DNA from: Phenylobacterium sp.
GTDB taxonomy: Bacteria > Pseudomonadota > Alphaproteobacteria > Caulobacterales > Caulobacteraceae
NCBI RefSeq assembly: GCF_030697305.1
Contig: NZ_JAUYQL010000023.1
Span: forward strand, 1-57,909
Direction of reading: 5' to 3'
Length of the DNA: 57,909 nucleotides
Part shown: positions 28,287 to 37,168 of the stretch, piece after piece
How positions within the stretch are numbered: the stretch's first letter is position 1
Layout of the letters: each line of letters starts with the position of its first letter
The notes under the pieces: model-generated
The model's input: only the letters and a program-made list of their open reading frames with translations
Told to the model about the DNA's origin: nothing
Database searches by the model: none
Position numbers and translations under genes: made by a program

Positions 28287-29444
28287 CTATTCGGCCGCCG
28301 CCGCGCGCTGCTGCAACTCGGCCAACAACTCATCGGTGTGCTCGCCTAACTTCGGCGCACGGCGCTTCGCGTTGGCCGGACTGCGCTCGAACGTCGCCGG
28401 ATGGTTGGCGTGGCGGATGACCCCGAATTCCGGATCCTCGATCTCGACCACAGTTTCGTTGTGGCGCGCCTGAGGGTCCTGCATCAGGTCGACCACGTCG
28501 TTGACCTTGGAGAACGGCAGGTCCTGGGCGACCGCGCGGGCGATGAAATCCGCGGTGGTCATGCGGCCGACGTCAGCGGCGACGGTCTTGTAGAGCAGTT
28601 CGAGGTTGGGGACCCGCGCCGCGAACCCTGCGAAACGGGGGTCATCGATCAGGTCGTCGCGACCGATCGCCTTGCAGAATCCGCGGTAGTGGTTGTCCAG
28701 CAGCAACAGGCCGATCACCTGGCCGTCGGCGGTGCTCAGCGCGCGGAACATGTTGACCCCGCCTCGGGCGGGGGGTTCGACCTCTGCGAAAGTATAGGGA
28801 TTCAGCATCTCCGGCAGCATGTAGGCGGCGTAGGAATCCAGCAGATTGGTGGAAACCTTCTGGCCCTCGCCGGTACGCTCGCGATGCAGCAGCGCGGCCA
28901 ACGCCGCATGCGAGGTGAAGATGGCCGTCACCTTGTCCACGACATAGGTGTTGATCGCCTTGGCCGGGCCGTCCTCGCCCTGCACGGGCATGAAGCCGAC
29001 CACGCCCTGGATCACCTGGTCGAACACCGGCTGGTCCGCCTTTGGGCCGCTTTCGCCATACCCGCTGACCTTCAGGTAGATCAGGCGGGGATTGGTGACG
29101 CGCAGGCTCTCGTAGCCGAGGCCCATCTTCTCCAGAACGCCCGGGCGGTAGTTCTCCAGCACGATGTCGGCGCTGTCGATCAGCCGTCGCACGGCGTCGA
29201 CGCCCTGCGGCGTGCGCAGGTCGGCGACGAAGCTGCGCTTGCCGCGGTTGAATTGCTCGAAGCTGGCCGCGAGGCCTTTGTAACCCGCGGCGTTGCGCAT
29301 CAAGTCGCCGCCCGGATCTTCGATCTTGATCACGTCGGCGCCCAGGTCGGCCAGCAATTGGCCGCAGAACGGCGCGGCGACATAGCGCGCAATCTCGATC
29401 ACCCGCACACCGTCGCAGGGCCCCTTGGCCATCGGATCAGCCAT
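28287..29444 (-). CDS. CaiB/BaiF family III CoA-transferase
   Basis: A 385-residue family III CoA-transferase. The start is GVRVIEIARYVAAPFCGQLLADLGADVIKIEDP; RGKRSFVADLRTPQGVDAVRRL, SADIVLENYRPGVLEKMGLGYE and LIYLKVSGYGESGP are classic. The family moves CoA between acyl groups through a conserved Asp. I chose ATG 29444, where GGGAGGA lies six bases upstream; the longer frame begins without one. It stands 56 bp after the HCCA-isomerase-like gene on the same strand, suggesting an operon. The acyl substrate is not evident. Confidence 0.92.
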   Translation of the reverse strand: MADPMAKGPCDGVRVIEIARYVAAPFCGQLLADLGADVIKIEDPGGDLMRNAAGYKGLAASFEQFNRGKRSFVADLRTPQGVDAVRRLIDSADIVLENYRPGVLEKMGLGYESLRVTNPRLIYLKVSGYGESGPKADQPVFDQVIQGVVGFMPVQGEDGPAKAINTYVVDKVTAIFTSHAALAALLHRERTGEGQKVSTNLLDSYAAYMLPEMLNPYTFAEVEPPARGGVNMFRALSTADGQVIGLLLLDNHYRGFCKAIGRDDLIDDPRFAGFAARVPNLELLYKTVAADVGRMTTADFIARAVAQDLPFSKVNDVVDLMQDPQARHNETVVEIEDPEFGVIRHANHPATFERSPANAKRRAPKLGEHTDELLAELQQRAAAAE

Positions 29445-29500
29445 CGTAAGTCCTCCCGTATCGGCCGCGTTCGCGACCATCTTTTCGTTCCAGCCATCGC

Positions 29501-30121
29501 CTAAGCGGCGGCTTTGCGTTCCATCGCCAGCCGCAGCAACTGAATGCGGTCGACGCCAAAATACATATCATCGCCGTCCAGATACATGGTCGGCGAACCG
29601 AAGGCGCCGCGCGCCATGGCTTCGTCGACATTACGCCTGAGCGCGTCCTTGACGCCCTGCTCGCCGATCTTGGCGAACATCCCGGCCGGGTCCAGGTCGG
29701 CCTGCCTGAACAGGTCCTCGACCACGGCGTCGGTTGAGAGGTCGCGGTCGTCGGTGAAATAGGCCTGGAAGGCCGAGCGCGCGAAACCGACCAGCTTCGG
29801 CGGCGCGCTATCCAGCAGCACCATGCAGGCGCGCATCACCTTGACGCTGTTCACCGGGTGGCCGGTCGGCAGGAAGCGAATCGTGACGCCCAGCGCCTTC
29901 TCCCAGTCGCCGATATCCTTGCGCACATAGGCGGACTTCGCCGCCGGCGACGGCGGCCGGTTGCGGATGTCCGCCGTTGGATTGATCGCGTTGAAGATGC
30001 CTCCCACCAGGATCGGCCGCCAGATCAGATCCGCTCCGAACTCGGCGGCCAGCGGCTGGATGGCCTCGAACGCCAGATAGGTCCAGGGGCTCGAGCAATC
30101 GAAGAAGAACTCGATCTTCAT
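29501..30121 (-). CDS. 2-hydroxychromene-2-carboxylate isomerase-like (DsbA superfamily)
   Basis: A 206-residue thioredoxin-fold protein. It opens MKIEFFFDCSSPWTYLAFEA, where the Ser pair takes the place of the CxxC of DsbA and would activate glutathione, as in kappa-class GSTs and HCCA isomerase. GAFGSPTMYLDGDDMYFGVDRI is the family C-terminal motif. HCCA isomerase acts in naphthalene breakdown, but most homologues have other, unknown roles. It lies between ssb (36-bp gap) and the CoA-transferase, all minus strand. Confidence 0.85.
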   Translation of the reverse strand: MKIEFFFDCSSPWTYLAFEAIQPLAAEFGADLIWRPILVGGIFNAINPTADIRNRPPSPAAKSAYVRKDIGDWEKALGVTIRFLPTGHPVNSVKVMRACMVLLDSAPPKLVGFARSAFQAYFTDDRDLSTDAVVEDLFRQADLDPAGMFAKIGEQGVKDALRRNVDEAMARGAFGSPTMYLDGDDMYFGVDRIQLLRLAMERKAAA

Positions 30122-30157
30122 GCCGTCACCCTGCCCTGAACCTGCGCCGTTGCGAAC

Positions 30158-30649
30158 CTAGAACGGGATCTCGTCGTCCAGGTCGGCGGAAAACTCCTCG
30201 CGCGGACCCGAGCTCGCGGCGCGTGGTCCGCCGCCGCCGCCGCTGGAGAAACCGCCGCCGTAGCTTGCGCCGCCCTCGCGATCGGGATCGCCGTCGCCGC
30301 GTCCGTCCAGCATGGTCAGCTCGCCACGGAATTTCTGCAGCACGACCTCGGTGGAGTACTTCTCGACACCCGACTGATCGGTCCATTTGCGCGTCTGGAT
30401 CGCGCCTTCAAGATACACCTTAGAGCCCTTGCGCAGGTAGCTCTCGGCGACCTTCACCAGATTGTCGTTGAAGATCACCACCCGGTGCCACTCGGTACGC
30501 TCCTTACGCTCGCCCGAGCCGCGGTCGCGCCAGGACTCCGAAGTGGCGATACGCAGGTTCGCCACCCGGTCGCCGGACGTGAGCGTGCGGATTTCGGGGT
30601 CTGCCCCGAGGTTGCCGATCAGAATGACCTTGTTGACGCTGCCCGCCAT
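30158..30649 (-). CDS. ssb: Single-stranded DNA-binding protein SSB
   Basis: A 163-residue SSB. The OB fold begins [20 protein letters not shown] and includes [15 protein letters not shown] and [19 protein letters not shown] glycine-rich linker (about residues 120-145) leads to the acidic tip DLDDEIPF that recruits repair and replication partners. It protects single-stranded DNA in replication and repair. A GTTC-N7-GTTC LexA box lies about 80 bases before the ATG (30727-30741), so SOS control is likely. Confidence 0.97.
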   Translation of the reverse strand: MAGSVNKVILIGNLGADPEIRTLTSGDRVANLRIATSESWRDRGSGERKERTEWHRVVIFNDNLVKVAESYLRKGSKVYLEGAIQTRKWTDQSGVEKYSTEVVLQKFRGELTMLDGRGDGDPDREGGASYGGGFSSGGGGGPRAASSGPREEFSADLDDEIPF

Positions 30650-30726
30650 GTCGCAATTCCCACCGTTGTTGATTTAGCGGGCCAACGCCCGCCGCCACGC
30701 TAGCCTCGGGTTCAAATCGAGGCAAT

Positions 30727-30741
30727 GTTCTATATTCGTTC
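30727..30741. promoter_or_regulatory. LexA (SOS) box upstream of ssb
   Basis: GTTC, seven bases (TATATTC), GTTC. This is the exact direct repeat known as the alphaproteobacterial LexA operator. It lies 78-92 bases before the minus-strand ssb start, between ssb and the end of the next gene, so ssb is the only promoter it can serve here. Confidence 0.8.
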
Positions 30742-30751
30742 CGCGACCGAC

Positions 30752-31129
30752 CTACTGTTGGCTGACGGCTCCGGGGATCGCCAGACGTCCGTCGCCGGTC
30801 CGCACCAGCGCCAGGTAACCGTGCGTCTCAAGCGATGACGAGGTGAAGACTCCCTGACGATCGATGAAGAGGAAATTTCCCTGATAAGCGCCTGTAATGT
30901 CTCGCGTATTACCCCCCATCCTGAGGAATTTTATGCGCATCGCCTCAAGGTTCGCCGCACAGCGTTCCAGGCTCGGCACGTTCTCCACGAGGCGGTTGTA
31001 TCTCAGCTTGCCATCCTTCTGGACGACGTGGAAGCAGACGCCGACGTCGCCGGGCGGCAGGGTGCGCTTGGCGCAGCCGGCGAGCAGCAAGCCGGCGGCG
31101 AGAGACGCGATCAGCAGGGGTCGAAGCAT
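30752..31129 (-). CDS. Predicted lipoprotein of unknown function
   Basis: A 125-residue protein. The signal peptide ends in lipobox LLAGC (cysteine at residue 19), followed by a mature domain with two cysteines (VGVCFHV and LERCAANL). No domain recognised; LEAMRIKFLRMGG and GAYQGNFLFIDRQGVFTS look like an alpha/beta fold. It is the second minus-strand gene after the 224-residue anchored protein (38-bp gap), so the two may be co-transcribed. Its stop lies just beside the ssb LexA box. Confidence 0.7.
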   Translation of the reverse strand: MLRPLLIASLAAGLLLAGCAKRTLPPGDVGVCFHVVQKDGKLRYNRLVENVPSLERCAANLEAMRIKFLRMGGNTRDITGAYQGNFLFIDRQGVFTSSSLETHGYLALVRTGDGRLAIPGAVSQQ

Positions 31130-31167
31130 GCGATCAACCTACACGCGGCAATGCGCTGGTGCGAGAA

Positions 31168-31842
31168 CTACGCGAGCGGGGGAATGACACAGCCGGCGGC
31201 CTGGTCGGCGAGCTTGCGGAAGCTGCGGTTGTCTTCCGACACCTCGACGCGCCCGGGGACCAGACGCAGCGTCTGAGCCATCCAACGGCCGTAGGTGGCC
31301 CCGCCCGGCCGCTCACAGCGTCCGGCGAAAAGCGCCTGCACGCAGCCATCGAGGCTGAGATCGGCAGGCAACTGGCGCCATTCTCCCTGCGCGTAACGCC
31401 AGCACGCGCCCGCCGGCGGCCCGGCGACAGGCGCGACGGCGACAGGCGCGGAGGCCGGCTTCGGCTGAAGCGCCACCGTCACGGGCGGCAGGGGCGTCAG
31501 CACCGTGCCGGCGGCGTCCGCGGCGGCCAGCGCACCCGTTTCATCGACGCCCACGTCCAAAGCCCCGGTGGCGACGCCGTTTCGCGTCGCGCAGTCGCTC
31601 AGCGTCAGTTCACCGACAAACTGGCCGGCGACGAAGCAGCGCAGCGGCTTGGCGGGATCGAGGGAGGCCTCCTCACCCTGCCCGGTCTCGATCACCAGGC
31701 CGCCTTGCGATGCGGGCGGCGGCGGCGGGGTATCGTCGCGATGGCGAAGGCCGAGACCGGCGGCGATACCCAGCCCCGCAAGCAACGCCAGCGCGCCCCC
31801 GATGAGCACGAGCCGGCCCTGGCGGTCCTTGAGGAAGTCCAT
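31168..31842 (-). CDS. Membrane-anchored hypothetical protein with proline linker
   Basis: A 224-residue protein. A short basic N-terminus (MDFLKDRQGR) and one membrane helix (about residues 11-32, LVLIGGALALLAGLGIAAGLG) are followed by a PPPPP linker and a periplasmic part with five cysteines (RCFVAG, SDCATR, GACWRY, DGCVQA, GRCERP, with a further one in AGCVIPP). Disulfide pairing is likely. The function is not recognised. The gene lies between flaEY-like and the small lipoprotein on the same strand. Confidence 0.7.
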   Translation of the reverse strand: MDFLKDRQGRLVLIGGALALLAGLGIAAGLGLRHRDDTPPPPPASQGGLVIETGQGEEASLDPAKPLRCFVAGQFVGELTLSDCATRNGVATGALDVGVDETGALAAADAAGTVLTPLPPVTVALQPKPASAPVAVAPVAGPPAGACWRYAQGEWRQLPADLSLDGCVQALFAGRCERPGGATYGRWMAQTLRLVPGRVEVSEDNRSFRKLADQAAGCVIPPLA

Positions 31843-31907
31843 GCGTCCTGGCTAGACCGCGCGCCCGCGCGTTTCAAGCGGTGGCGGGCGGTGGCGACCG
31901 AAGTCGC

Positions 31908-34685
31908 TTAGGCGGTCAGTCGGTCGAGGGCGGCCTGGTAGTTGGCGATCTGGTTGGTCAGGTAGGCCGGAACCGGGCCGCTGGCGGCGGCGGCCGTCGA
32001 CTGGGCGCTCTTCGGCGTCGCCGCGGTGACCAGGTCCTTGTAGGCGGTACGGATCACGCCCATCGCCGCGGCGATCTCGGCGATCGTATGCTTGATCTGG
32101 TCGGGATCGCTGAGGTTCAGGTCGGCCGGCAGGCCCAGGCCGTAGATATTCGGCTTGCCGTCGGCGGGCACCAGCTTGCCGGCGGCATTGGTCACGGTCG
32201 CACGCACCAAGCCCTCCGGCAGGCCGAGGCTCGCCAGCGCGTCCTTGTCGCCCTTCCCGGGTTCGATCTCGATCAGCGAGCGCGGGTTCAACGGCTTGAT
32301 CTGCAGGCGTCGCCCGCCCTCGATGGTGACAATGTCCACCTTGGCCTGGAAGCCCAGGGCGCGGCGCACCTTCACCGCCAGGGTGTCGAGGGTGTCCTTG
32401 GTGTCGATGGTCACCGGCACGCGGCGGCCATCGCCGGCGCGCACAGTGAAATAGTCTCCGGCCCGCAGCGCCGTCTGGGCGGTGAGCTGGGTGGAATCCG
32501 TCGTGTCGATCGTGCCTCGCGGCAGGCCCAGCTTATCGAGGACGCTGGATCCCGTCGCGTCGACGGCGATCGAGGTCGGCGCGGCGTAGCCGTCCTTGCC
32601 AGTGAAGCGGCGCGACCAGTCGACGGCGCCGGTGTTGACGTCGAGGCGCGTGAGGAACCCGTCCTTCTTGCCCATCGGATCCTGGTTCGGCAGGTCGGTC
32701 CCGGCGGAGCCGGCGATCCACACCTGTCCGCCGGAGACGGCCAGCGCCGTCGCCTTGTCGTCGCCGGAGCCGCCGTAATAGGCCAGTCGGTCGCTTCCGC
32801 TGGCATTGAGGTCGGCGGAGATCCGCGCCGCGAAGGCGTCGGAGCCGCCGGCGTGCGCCCGCGTGATCGTCCCCGCCGACAGCGCCGGATTGGCCGCCGT
32901 GCCGGCGATCACCAGTTGGCCGTTGTCCATCGCGATGCCGGCGATGCTGCCGCCCTGCAGGTCGCCCAGGTCGCGCGTGGCCATCAGGGTCGGCGGCTGG
33001 GCGGTGGTGTCGAAGCGACGCAGCACCGCGCGGCCGTTTTCGACGCTCGCCACCACCAGCGCGGTCCCGTCCATCACCATGCCGGCCGAATGATCGTCGC
33101 TGGCGGTCCCGAATTGCTGGGTGAACACCGCCTTGACCTTGCCGTCGGCGCCGGCCTTGAAGCCTTCGATATAGCCGTCTCGACCGCCGAGCGCAGTGGC
33201 GCCGGGCATGGTCGACTTGGCGTCGCCGGCCACGAACACCGTGCCGTCCGCGCCGAAGGTCAATTGCGTCGCCGCATCGTCGGCGCGTGCGCCGCGACGC
33301 TGGGTCCACAGTTCCTGGCCGTCCTTGTCGTACAGGGTGACGAAGCTGTCGGTGTTGTCGGCGAACGAGCCCGTCGCGCCGGAGTTGAGCGGCCCATCGA
33401 CCGCGCCGCCCAGCGTCCCCTTGACCGATCCGGCGATCGCCACCTGGCCGTCGGCCGATATCGCCAACGCCAGGCCGCTCGCGGTGTCGGACGCCCCCAG
33501 GGTGCGCCGATAGACGACGTTACCGGCAGAGTCGTACTTCAGCAGGGCGACATCCTGTTCGCCCTTGATCGTCTGGCCGCCGATCTTGGCGCTGACGTCG
33601 GCCAGCACATAGACCGAACCGTCCGGACCGGTGGCCGAGGCGCGCACGGCGTCGACTTCCGGACCAAGGGTCACGGCGAACGAACGGCCTTCGACCCAAT
33701 AGGTCGAACCCGTCCCTTGCTGCGGGGCGGACACCTGACTGGAATCGGTCTGGAATTTGAGGAGTTGGCTGGGCGTCACGCCGTCCTTGGTGGATGCCTT
33801 GCCGTCGGGATCGGGGTTGCCGACCTTCTGGGTCAGGTAGACCGACGGCGCGGTGACCGGCGCATCGAAGCTGACCGTCTCGCCGGAGTCGGCCTTGATT
33901 TTCAGCGCCCACTGATCGGGCGAATTACCCAGGCTGACAGTCTTGCCGCCGACCACGGTCGTGCGCGGCGCGCCGGCGATCCGCTGGCTGGCGAACCGCG
34001 TCGACAGCCCCTCGTCCTGTAGCTTCTGATTGATGAAGGTGATCACATTGCCCAGCGTGCGGTCCTGGGCCCCCATCTGGGACAGGTCGATGCTGACCGT
34101 GTGGTCGACGTTGACGCGCTTGACCTTGATGTCGAACTTCACGTCACCTTGGAACGCCGCAACCACGCCGCCGCTTGATCCGCTGACCAGCGGCGCGGTG
34201 ACGTATTCGGTCTTGGCGCGAGGCACGCTGGCTGTGGTGCGCGCGCTGGTCGCCGCTTCGCCCTTGGTCAGGCGCAGCAGGTCGAGCTGGGCGTCGTCGG
34301 CATAGGTGGAAACCTCGGCCAGGCCCTTGGCGAACACCGACTGGATGCGTCGCAGCTCGGTATCGGTCAGCAGCTTCGCCTGGGCGCGCTCGGCGACGCC
34401 GCTCAGGGTGTTGAGGCCCTGATAGAGCGCGAACAGCTTCTTGTAGTCGTCGCTGGCGCCCGCCAGGTCCAACTGCGCCGCGCCTTCGTTGATCAGCTTG
34501 CGCCCGAGCAGCGCGTCCTTCACCGCCGCGCTGGCTTGGGCCGTGGTCATGCCCTGGCCGGACCATGGTGCGGTCGGCGCGACCTTGGCTCTGGTCGACG
34601 TCCCGCTCGAACCCGTCGTCACCGGTACGCCGGCGCGCGACTGGTAGTAGTTGAGCAGGATATTGGTGTCGAAGCCGATGGTCAT
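31908..34685 (-). CDS. flaEY: FlaEY-like flagellar regulatory/assembly protein
   Basis: A 925-residue protein resembling Caulobacter FlaEY, needed for normal flagellin output and filament formation. Residues 1-170 are helical (MTIGFDTNILLNYYQSRAG). Residues about 340-715 hold repeated DG-x-V-x-x-AG units (SADGQVAIAGS, GADGTVFVAGD, NGQLVIAGTA, SGGQVWIAGS), a beta-propeller. Residues about 740-800 resemble flagellin-type repeats (GDYFTVRAGDGRRVPVTID). I chose ATG 34685 with GACGGAA upstream. It follows flagellin gene 1 and its strong terminator, so it probably has its own promoter. The mechanism is not evident. Confidence 0.75.
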   Translation of the reverse strand: MTIGFDTNILLNYYQSRAGVPVTTGSSGTSTRAKVAPTAPWSGQGMTTAQASAAVKDALLGRKLINEGAAQLDLAGASDDYKKLFALYQGLNTLSGVAERAQAKLLTDTELRRIQSVFAKGLAEVSTYADDAQLDLLRLTKGEAATSARTTASVPRAKTEYVTAPLVSGSSGGVVAAFQGDVKFDIKVKRVNVDHTVSIDLSQMGAQDRTLGNVITFINQKLQDEGLSTRFASQRIAGAPRTTVVGGKTVSLGNSPDQWALKIKADSGETVSFDAPVTAPSVYLTQKVGNPDPDGKASTKDGVTPSQLLKFQTDSSQVSAPQQGTGSTYWVEGRSFAVTLGPEVDAVRASATGPDGSVYVLADVSAKIGGQTIKGEQDVALLKYDSAGNVVYRRTLGASDTASGLALAISADGQVAIAGSVKGTLGGAVDGPLNSGATGSFADNTDSFVTLYDKDGQELWTQRRGARADDAATQLTFGADGTVFVAGDAKSTMPGATALGGRDGYIEGFKAGADGKVKAVFTQQFGTASDDHSAGMVMDGTALVVASVENGRAVLRRFDTTAQPPTLMATRDLGDLQGGSIAGIAMDNGQLVIAGTAANPALSAGTITRAHAGGSDAFAARISADLNASGSDRLAYYGGSGDDKATALAVSGGQVWIAGSAGTDLPNQDPMGKKDGFLTRLDVNTGAVDWSRRFTGKDGYAAPTSIAVDATGSSVLDKLGLPRGTIDTTDSTQLTAQTALRAGDYFTVRAGDGRRVPVTIDTKDTLDTLAVKVRRALGFQAKVDIVTIEGGRRLQIKPLNPRSLIEIEPGKGDKDALASLGLPEGLVRATVTNAAGKLVPADGKPNIYGLGLPADLNLSDPDQIKHTIAEIAAAMGVIRTAYKDLVTAATPKSAQSTAAAASGPVPAYLTNQIANYQAALDRLTA

Positions 34686-34759
34686 CGCATTCCGTCCGCG
34701 GACGCAGGTCCGCAGTCGAAGCATGCACGATCAAGGCTGACGGTCCGTTAAGCCGACAA

Positions 34760-34789
34760 CAAAAAGGCCCCGCGCATCGGCGCGGAGCC
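34760..34789 (-). terminator. Rho-independent terminator after flagellin gene 1
   Basis: Ten-base-pair stem (34766-34775 with 34780-34789, one G-U in RNA) around a four-base loop, followed on the minus strand by five U (complement of 34761-34765) and further U-rich sequence. It lies 41 bases after the flagellin stop and before flaEY. Confidence 0.88.
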
Positions 34790-34830
34790 CTTCGTAACGC
34801 CCCCGTCAAACTGGAGATGAATTCAGAAGC

Positions 34831-35661
34831 TTACTGGAAGAGCCGCAGGATGATCTGCGGCGCCTGGTTAGCGATCGAAAGAGCCTGGGCGCCCAGCTGC
34901 TGCTGCACCTGCAAGGCCTGCAGGCGCGCGCTCTCCTTGGCGATGTCGGCGTCCACCAGGTTGCCGACGCCCGATTCGAGCACGTCGGTCAGTTTGGAGA
35001 CGAAGACGTTGTGATTCTCGATCTGCTTGGCCTGCGAGCCCAGGTCGCCCAGCGACTGGTTGACGTTGGCGATCGACGCATCGAGCTGGGTCATGATGCT
35101 GGTGGCCAGCGTCACGGTGCCGATCGACGAGGCCGCCGCCATGGTGATGATCGAGCCGCCGAGAGACAGGTTCTTGCTGGACAGCGTGATGTAGGCGTTG
35201 GCGTCGGCGTTGGCGAGGAAGCGGATGCCGCCGGTGATGCTGCCGTTGAGGATGTTGGCGCCGTCGAACGCGGAGTTCTGCACCACTTGGGTGATCTGCC
35301 GCAGCAGCGACTTGTAGTCCGAATTGACGGCCGTGCGGGATGCGGTGTCGAGCGACGGATCGAGCGCGGTGACCACCTTCTCCTTCAACTGCACCAGCAG
35401 GTCGGACACCGACTCGCCCGCGCTCATCGCAACGTCGGAGATCGACTTCGCCCGGTCCAGGCTCATACGCACCGCCGACAAGGCGCCGATGTCGGCGCGC
35501 TGGCCCTGGGCGATGGACCACACCGCGGCGTTGTCCTTGGCGTTGGCGATCTTCAGGCCGGTATTGATCCGGTTCTGCGCGCCCGCGAGATCGTCGTTGG
35601 TTTTATTCAGGTTCTGCAGCGCCACGAGCGCCGACTTGTTGGTATGGACGCTGATGGACAT
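34831..35661 (-). CDS. Flagellin, copy 1
   Basis: A 276-residue flagellin with only the D0/D1 parts, as in Caulobacter. N-terminal helix [20 protein letters not shown] and C-terminal helix [20 protein letters not shown] form the filament core; the middle is short. It ends QIILRLFQ. GGGAG lies eight bases before the ATG. Two GTTAAC half-sites (about 35743 and 35799) lie upstream, which could be CtrA-type sites, but I found no correct sigma-54 promoter. It is followed by a strong terminator and preceded by flaG-like. Exported by the flagellar apparatus and likely glycosylated by the FlmG-like enzyme. Confidence 0.93.
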   Translation of the reverse strand: MSISVHTNKSALVALQNLNKTNDDLAGAQNRINTGLKIANAKDNAAVWSIAQGQRADIGALSAVRMSLDRAKSISDVAMSAGESVSDLLVQLKEKVVTALDPSLDTASRTAVNSDYKSLLRQITQVVQNSAFDGANILNGSITGGIRFLANADANAYITLSSKNLSLGGSIITMAAASSIGTVTLATSIMTQLDASIANVNQSLGDLGSQAKQIENHNVFVSKLTDVLESGVGNLVDADIAKESARLQALQVQQQLGAQALSIANQAPQIILRLFQ

Positions 35662-35835
35662 CGACGGCTCCCGGCTCCGAGGGGCGCTCGCTCGATTCGC
35701 GACGCAGCCCCCGTGGCCAGGAAGCTACGGATTCATGGTGTCCAGAAAGTTAACGCGCCCATATGACGCGGCCGCCACCGGCGGGACCGGGGCGGTTAAC
35801 ACTCGCAAGTCGCCTCTCCGGAAGCCCGGCCGGCG

Positions 35836-36117
35836 TCAGACCTTGGCGCGGATCATGGCGCCGGCTTCGTACTCGGCCTCACGCTTGAGGCGCAGGACGT
35901 TCTCGCGCGGGATCTGGGCGATCACCTCGCCCGTCAGCCGATCGACGGTCTTGTAGACGTATGATCCATTGGCCTGGTCTTCTTCTATCACCAGACGCAG
36001 GTCGGTCTGGCTGGCGGTCTCCCCGGGAATGATCTTGGCGGGAGCTGCGGGCTCTGGCGCCACGTTCCGGATGGGAGGAATGAGACCCGCCTCCTGTGTG
36101 GACGGTATTCTCGACAC
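35836..36117 (-). CDS. flaG: FlaG-domain flagellar protein
   Basis: A 93-residue protein starting at GTG 36117 (MSRIPSTQEAGLIPPIRNV), with GGAGAG a few bases upstream. The proline-rich N-terminal third leads to a FlaG domain: LRLVIEEDQANGSYVYKTVDR, then LTGEVIAQIPRENVLRL. FlaG proteins affect filament length and flagellin amounts. The longer open frame upstream overlaps the flagellin 3' region and is arginine-rich, so it is not used. It lies between the two flagellin genes, separated from the upstream one by hairpins. Confidence 0.82.
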   Translation of the reverse strand: MSRIPSTQEAGLIPPIRNVAPEPAAPAKIIPGETASQTDLRLVIEEDQANGSYVYKTVDRLTGEVIAQIPRENVLRLKREAEYEAGAMIRAKV

Positions 36118-36211
36118 GGTACTCTCCGTTGAGCCGCCCGGCGGTCGTAAGCTCGGGCGTTTCGGGGAATGCTCACGGCGGAGAGGTCTCCCTCCCCGCC
36201 GCGGCAGCCTG

Positions 36212-36231
36212 CCGCGGGCTTTCACCCGCGG
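36212..36231 (-). other. Intercistronic hairpin after flagellin gene 2
   Basis: CCGCGGG at 36212-36218 pairs with CCCGCGG at 36225-36231 around a six-base loop, about 13 bases after the flagellin stop, with a second small inverted repeat next to it. There is no U run, so it looks more like an mRNA-stabilising or partial termination structure between flagellin and flaG than a full terminator. Confidence 0.4.
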
Positions 36232-36244
36232 CGTCGCGCCTCGC

Positions 36245-37078
36245 CTATCGGAACAAGCCGAGCAGGATCGAGGACGATTGGTTAGCGATCGATAGCGCCT
36301 GAATGCCGAGCTGCTGCTTCGTCTGCAGAGCCTGCAATCGCGCGCTTTCCTTCGCCAGGTCGGCGTCCACCAGATTGCCGACACCGGCGTCCAGGCTGTC
36401 CTGCAGCTTGTCGATGAAGCTCAGATGGGAGGCGAGCGACTTGGAGCCCGTACCCAGCTTCGACAGAGCGGTCGAGACAGCGCCGATGGCGGTGTTGACG
36501 GTGGCGATCATCGCATTCGCGATGGTCTGAGTGCCGATCGAGGCCGTGGCCGCGATGCCGGTCAGCGCAGTGCTGCCCAGCGCCAGGCTTTGAGCCGCGA
36601 CGGTGATCTTCGACGTGCCGTCCGCGTTGGCCAGAGCCATGACGGTCGCGCCGGAGGCCTTGATCATGTTCGAGCCGTTGAAGTCGGCGTTGGTCACGGC
36701 CTTGGTGATCTGATCCCGGAGCGACTTGAACTCGTCGTTCAGGGCGGTACGGCTGGCCGTGTCGAGGGTCGTGTCGGAAGCCGCGAGGGCCTTTTCCTTC
36801 ATTTGAAGCAGAAGGTCCGAAACCGTTTCACCGGCCGCCAGCGCCACGTCGACGGTCGACTGACCGCGTTGCAGCGAGGAACGGACGGCGTTCAGGGCGT
36901 TCGACGTCGCACGCTGGTTCTGAGCGATAGCCCAGATAGCGCCGTTGTCTTTCGCGCTGGCCACTTTCTTACCCGTGTTGATGCGCGCTTGCGTCGTCAT
37001 CAACTCGTTGTTGGTGGAGTTCAGGTTTTGCAGGGCCACCAGGGCGCCCACGTTCGTATTGACGCTGTTCATCGGCAT
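36245..37078 (-). CDS. Flagellin, copy 2 (sigma-54-dependent)
   Basis: A 277-residue flagellin. N-terminal helix [20 protein letters not shown] and C-terminal helix [20 protein letters not shown], ending SSILLGLFR. The hypervariable region is absent, as in Caulobacter FljJ/K/L types. It differs from copy 1 throughout the middle but shares the ends. The start MPMNSV matches the family. A good sigma-54 promoter lies 75-90 bases upstream (37153-37168), so it is a late flagellar gene. The downstream hairpin and flaG-like gene follow on the same strand. Confidence 0.95.
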   Translation of the reverse strand: MPMNSVNTNVGALVALQNLNSTNNELMTTQARINTGKKVASAKDNGAIWAIAQNQRATSNALNAVRSSLQRGQSTVDVALAAGETVSDLLLQMKEKALAASDTTLDTASRTALNDEFKSLRDQITKAVTNADFNGSNMIKASGATVMALANADGTSKITVAAQSLALGSTALTGIAATASIGTQTIANAMIATVNTAIGAVSTALSKLGTGSKSLASHLSFIDKLQDSLDAGVGNLVDADLAKESARLQALQTKQQLGIQALSIANQSSSILLGLFR

Positions 37079-37152
37079 ACGAGTAATTCCCTATTCTCAG
37101 GAAGGTCGGCCGCCATTTTGGCGACCGTGGGCGTTTTGCCCGCCCCTCCCCG

Positions 37153-37168
37153 AGCAAGGCGCGGGCCA
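37153..37168 (-). promoter_or_regulatory. Sigma-54 promoter of flagellin gene 2
   Basis: Minus strand reads TGGCCCGCGCCTTGCT, matching TGGCACG-N4-TTGC with GG and GC at exactly ten-base spacing. It implies a transcription start near 37142 and a leader of about 64 bases before the flagellin ATG at 37078. Late flagellar promoters in Caulobacter use sigma-54 with FlbD. Confidence 0.75.

Noticed and set aside
31881-34022. 713-residue open frame antisense to flaEY
   Set aside because: Gly/Arg/Ala-rich without motifs; mirrors the third-position GC bias of the real gene.
35700-35730. Sigma-54-like sequence before flagellin gene 1 (TGGCCACGGGGGCTGC)
   Set aside because: GG and GC are eleven, not ten, bases apart, and sigma-54 tolerates little spacing change.
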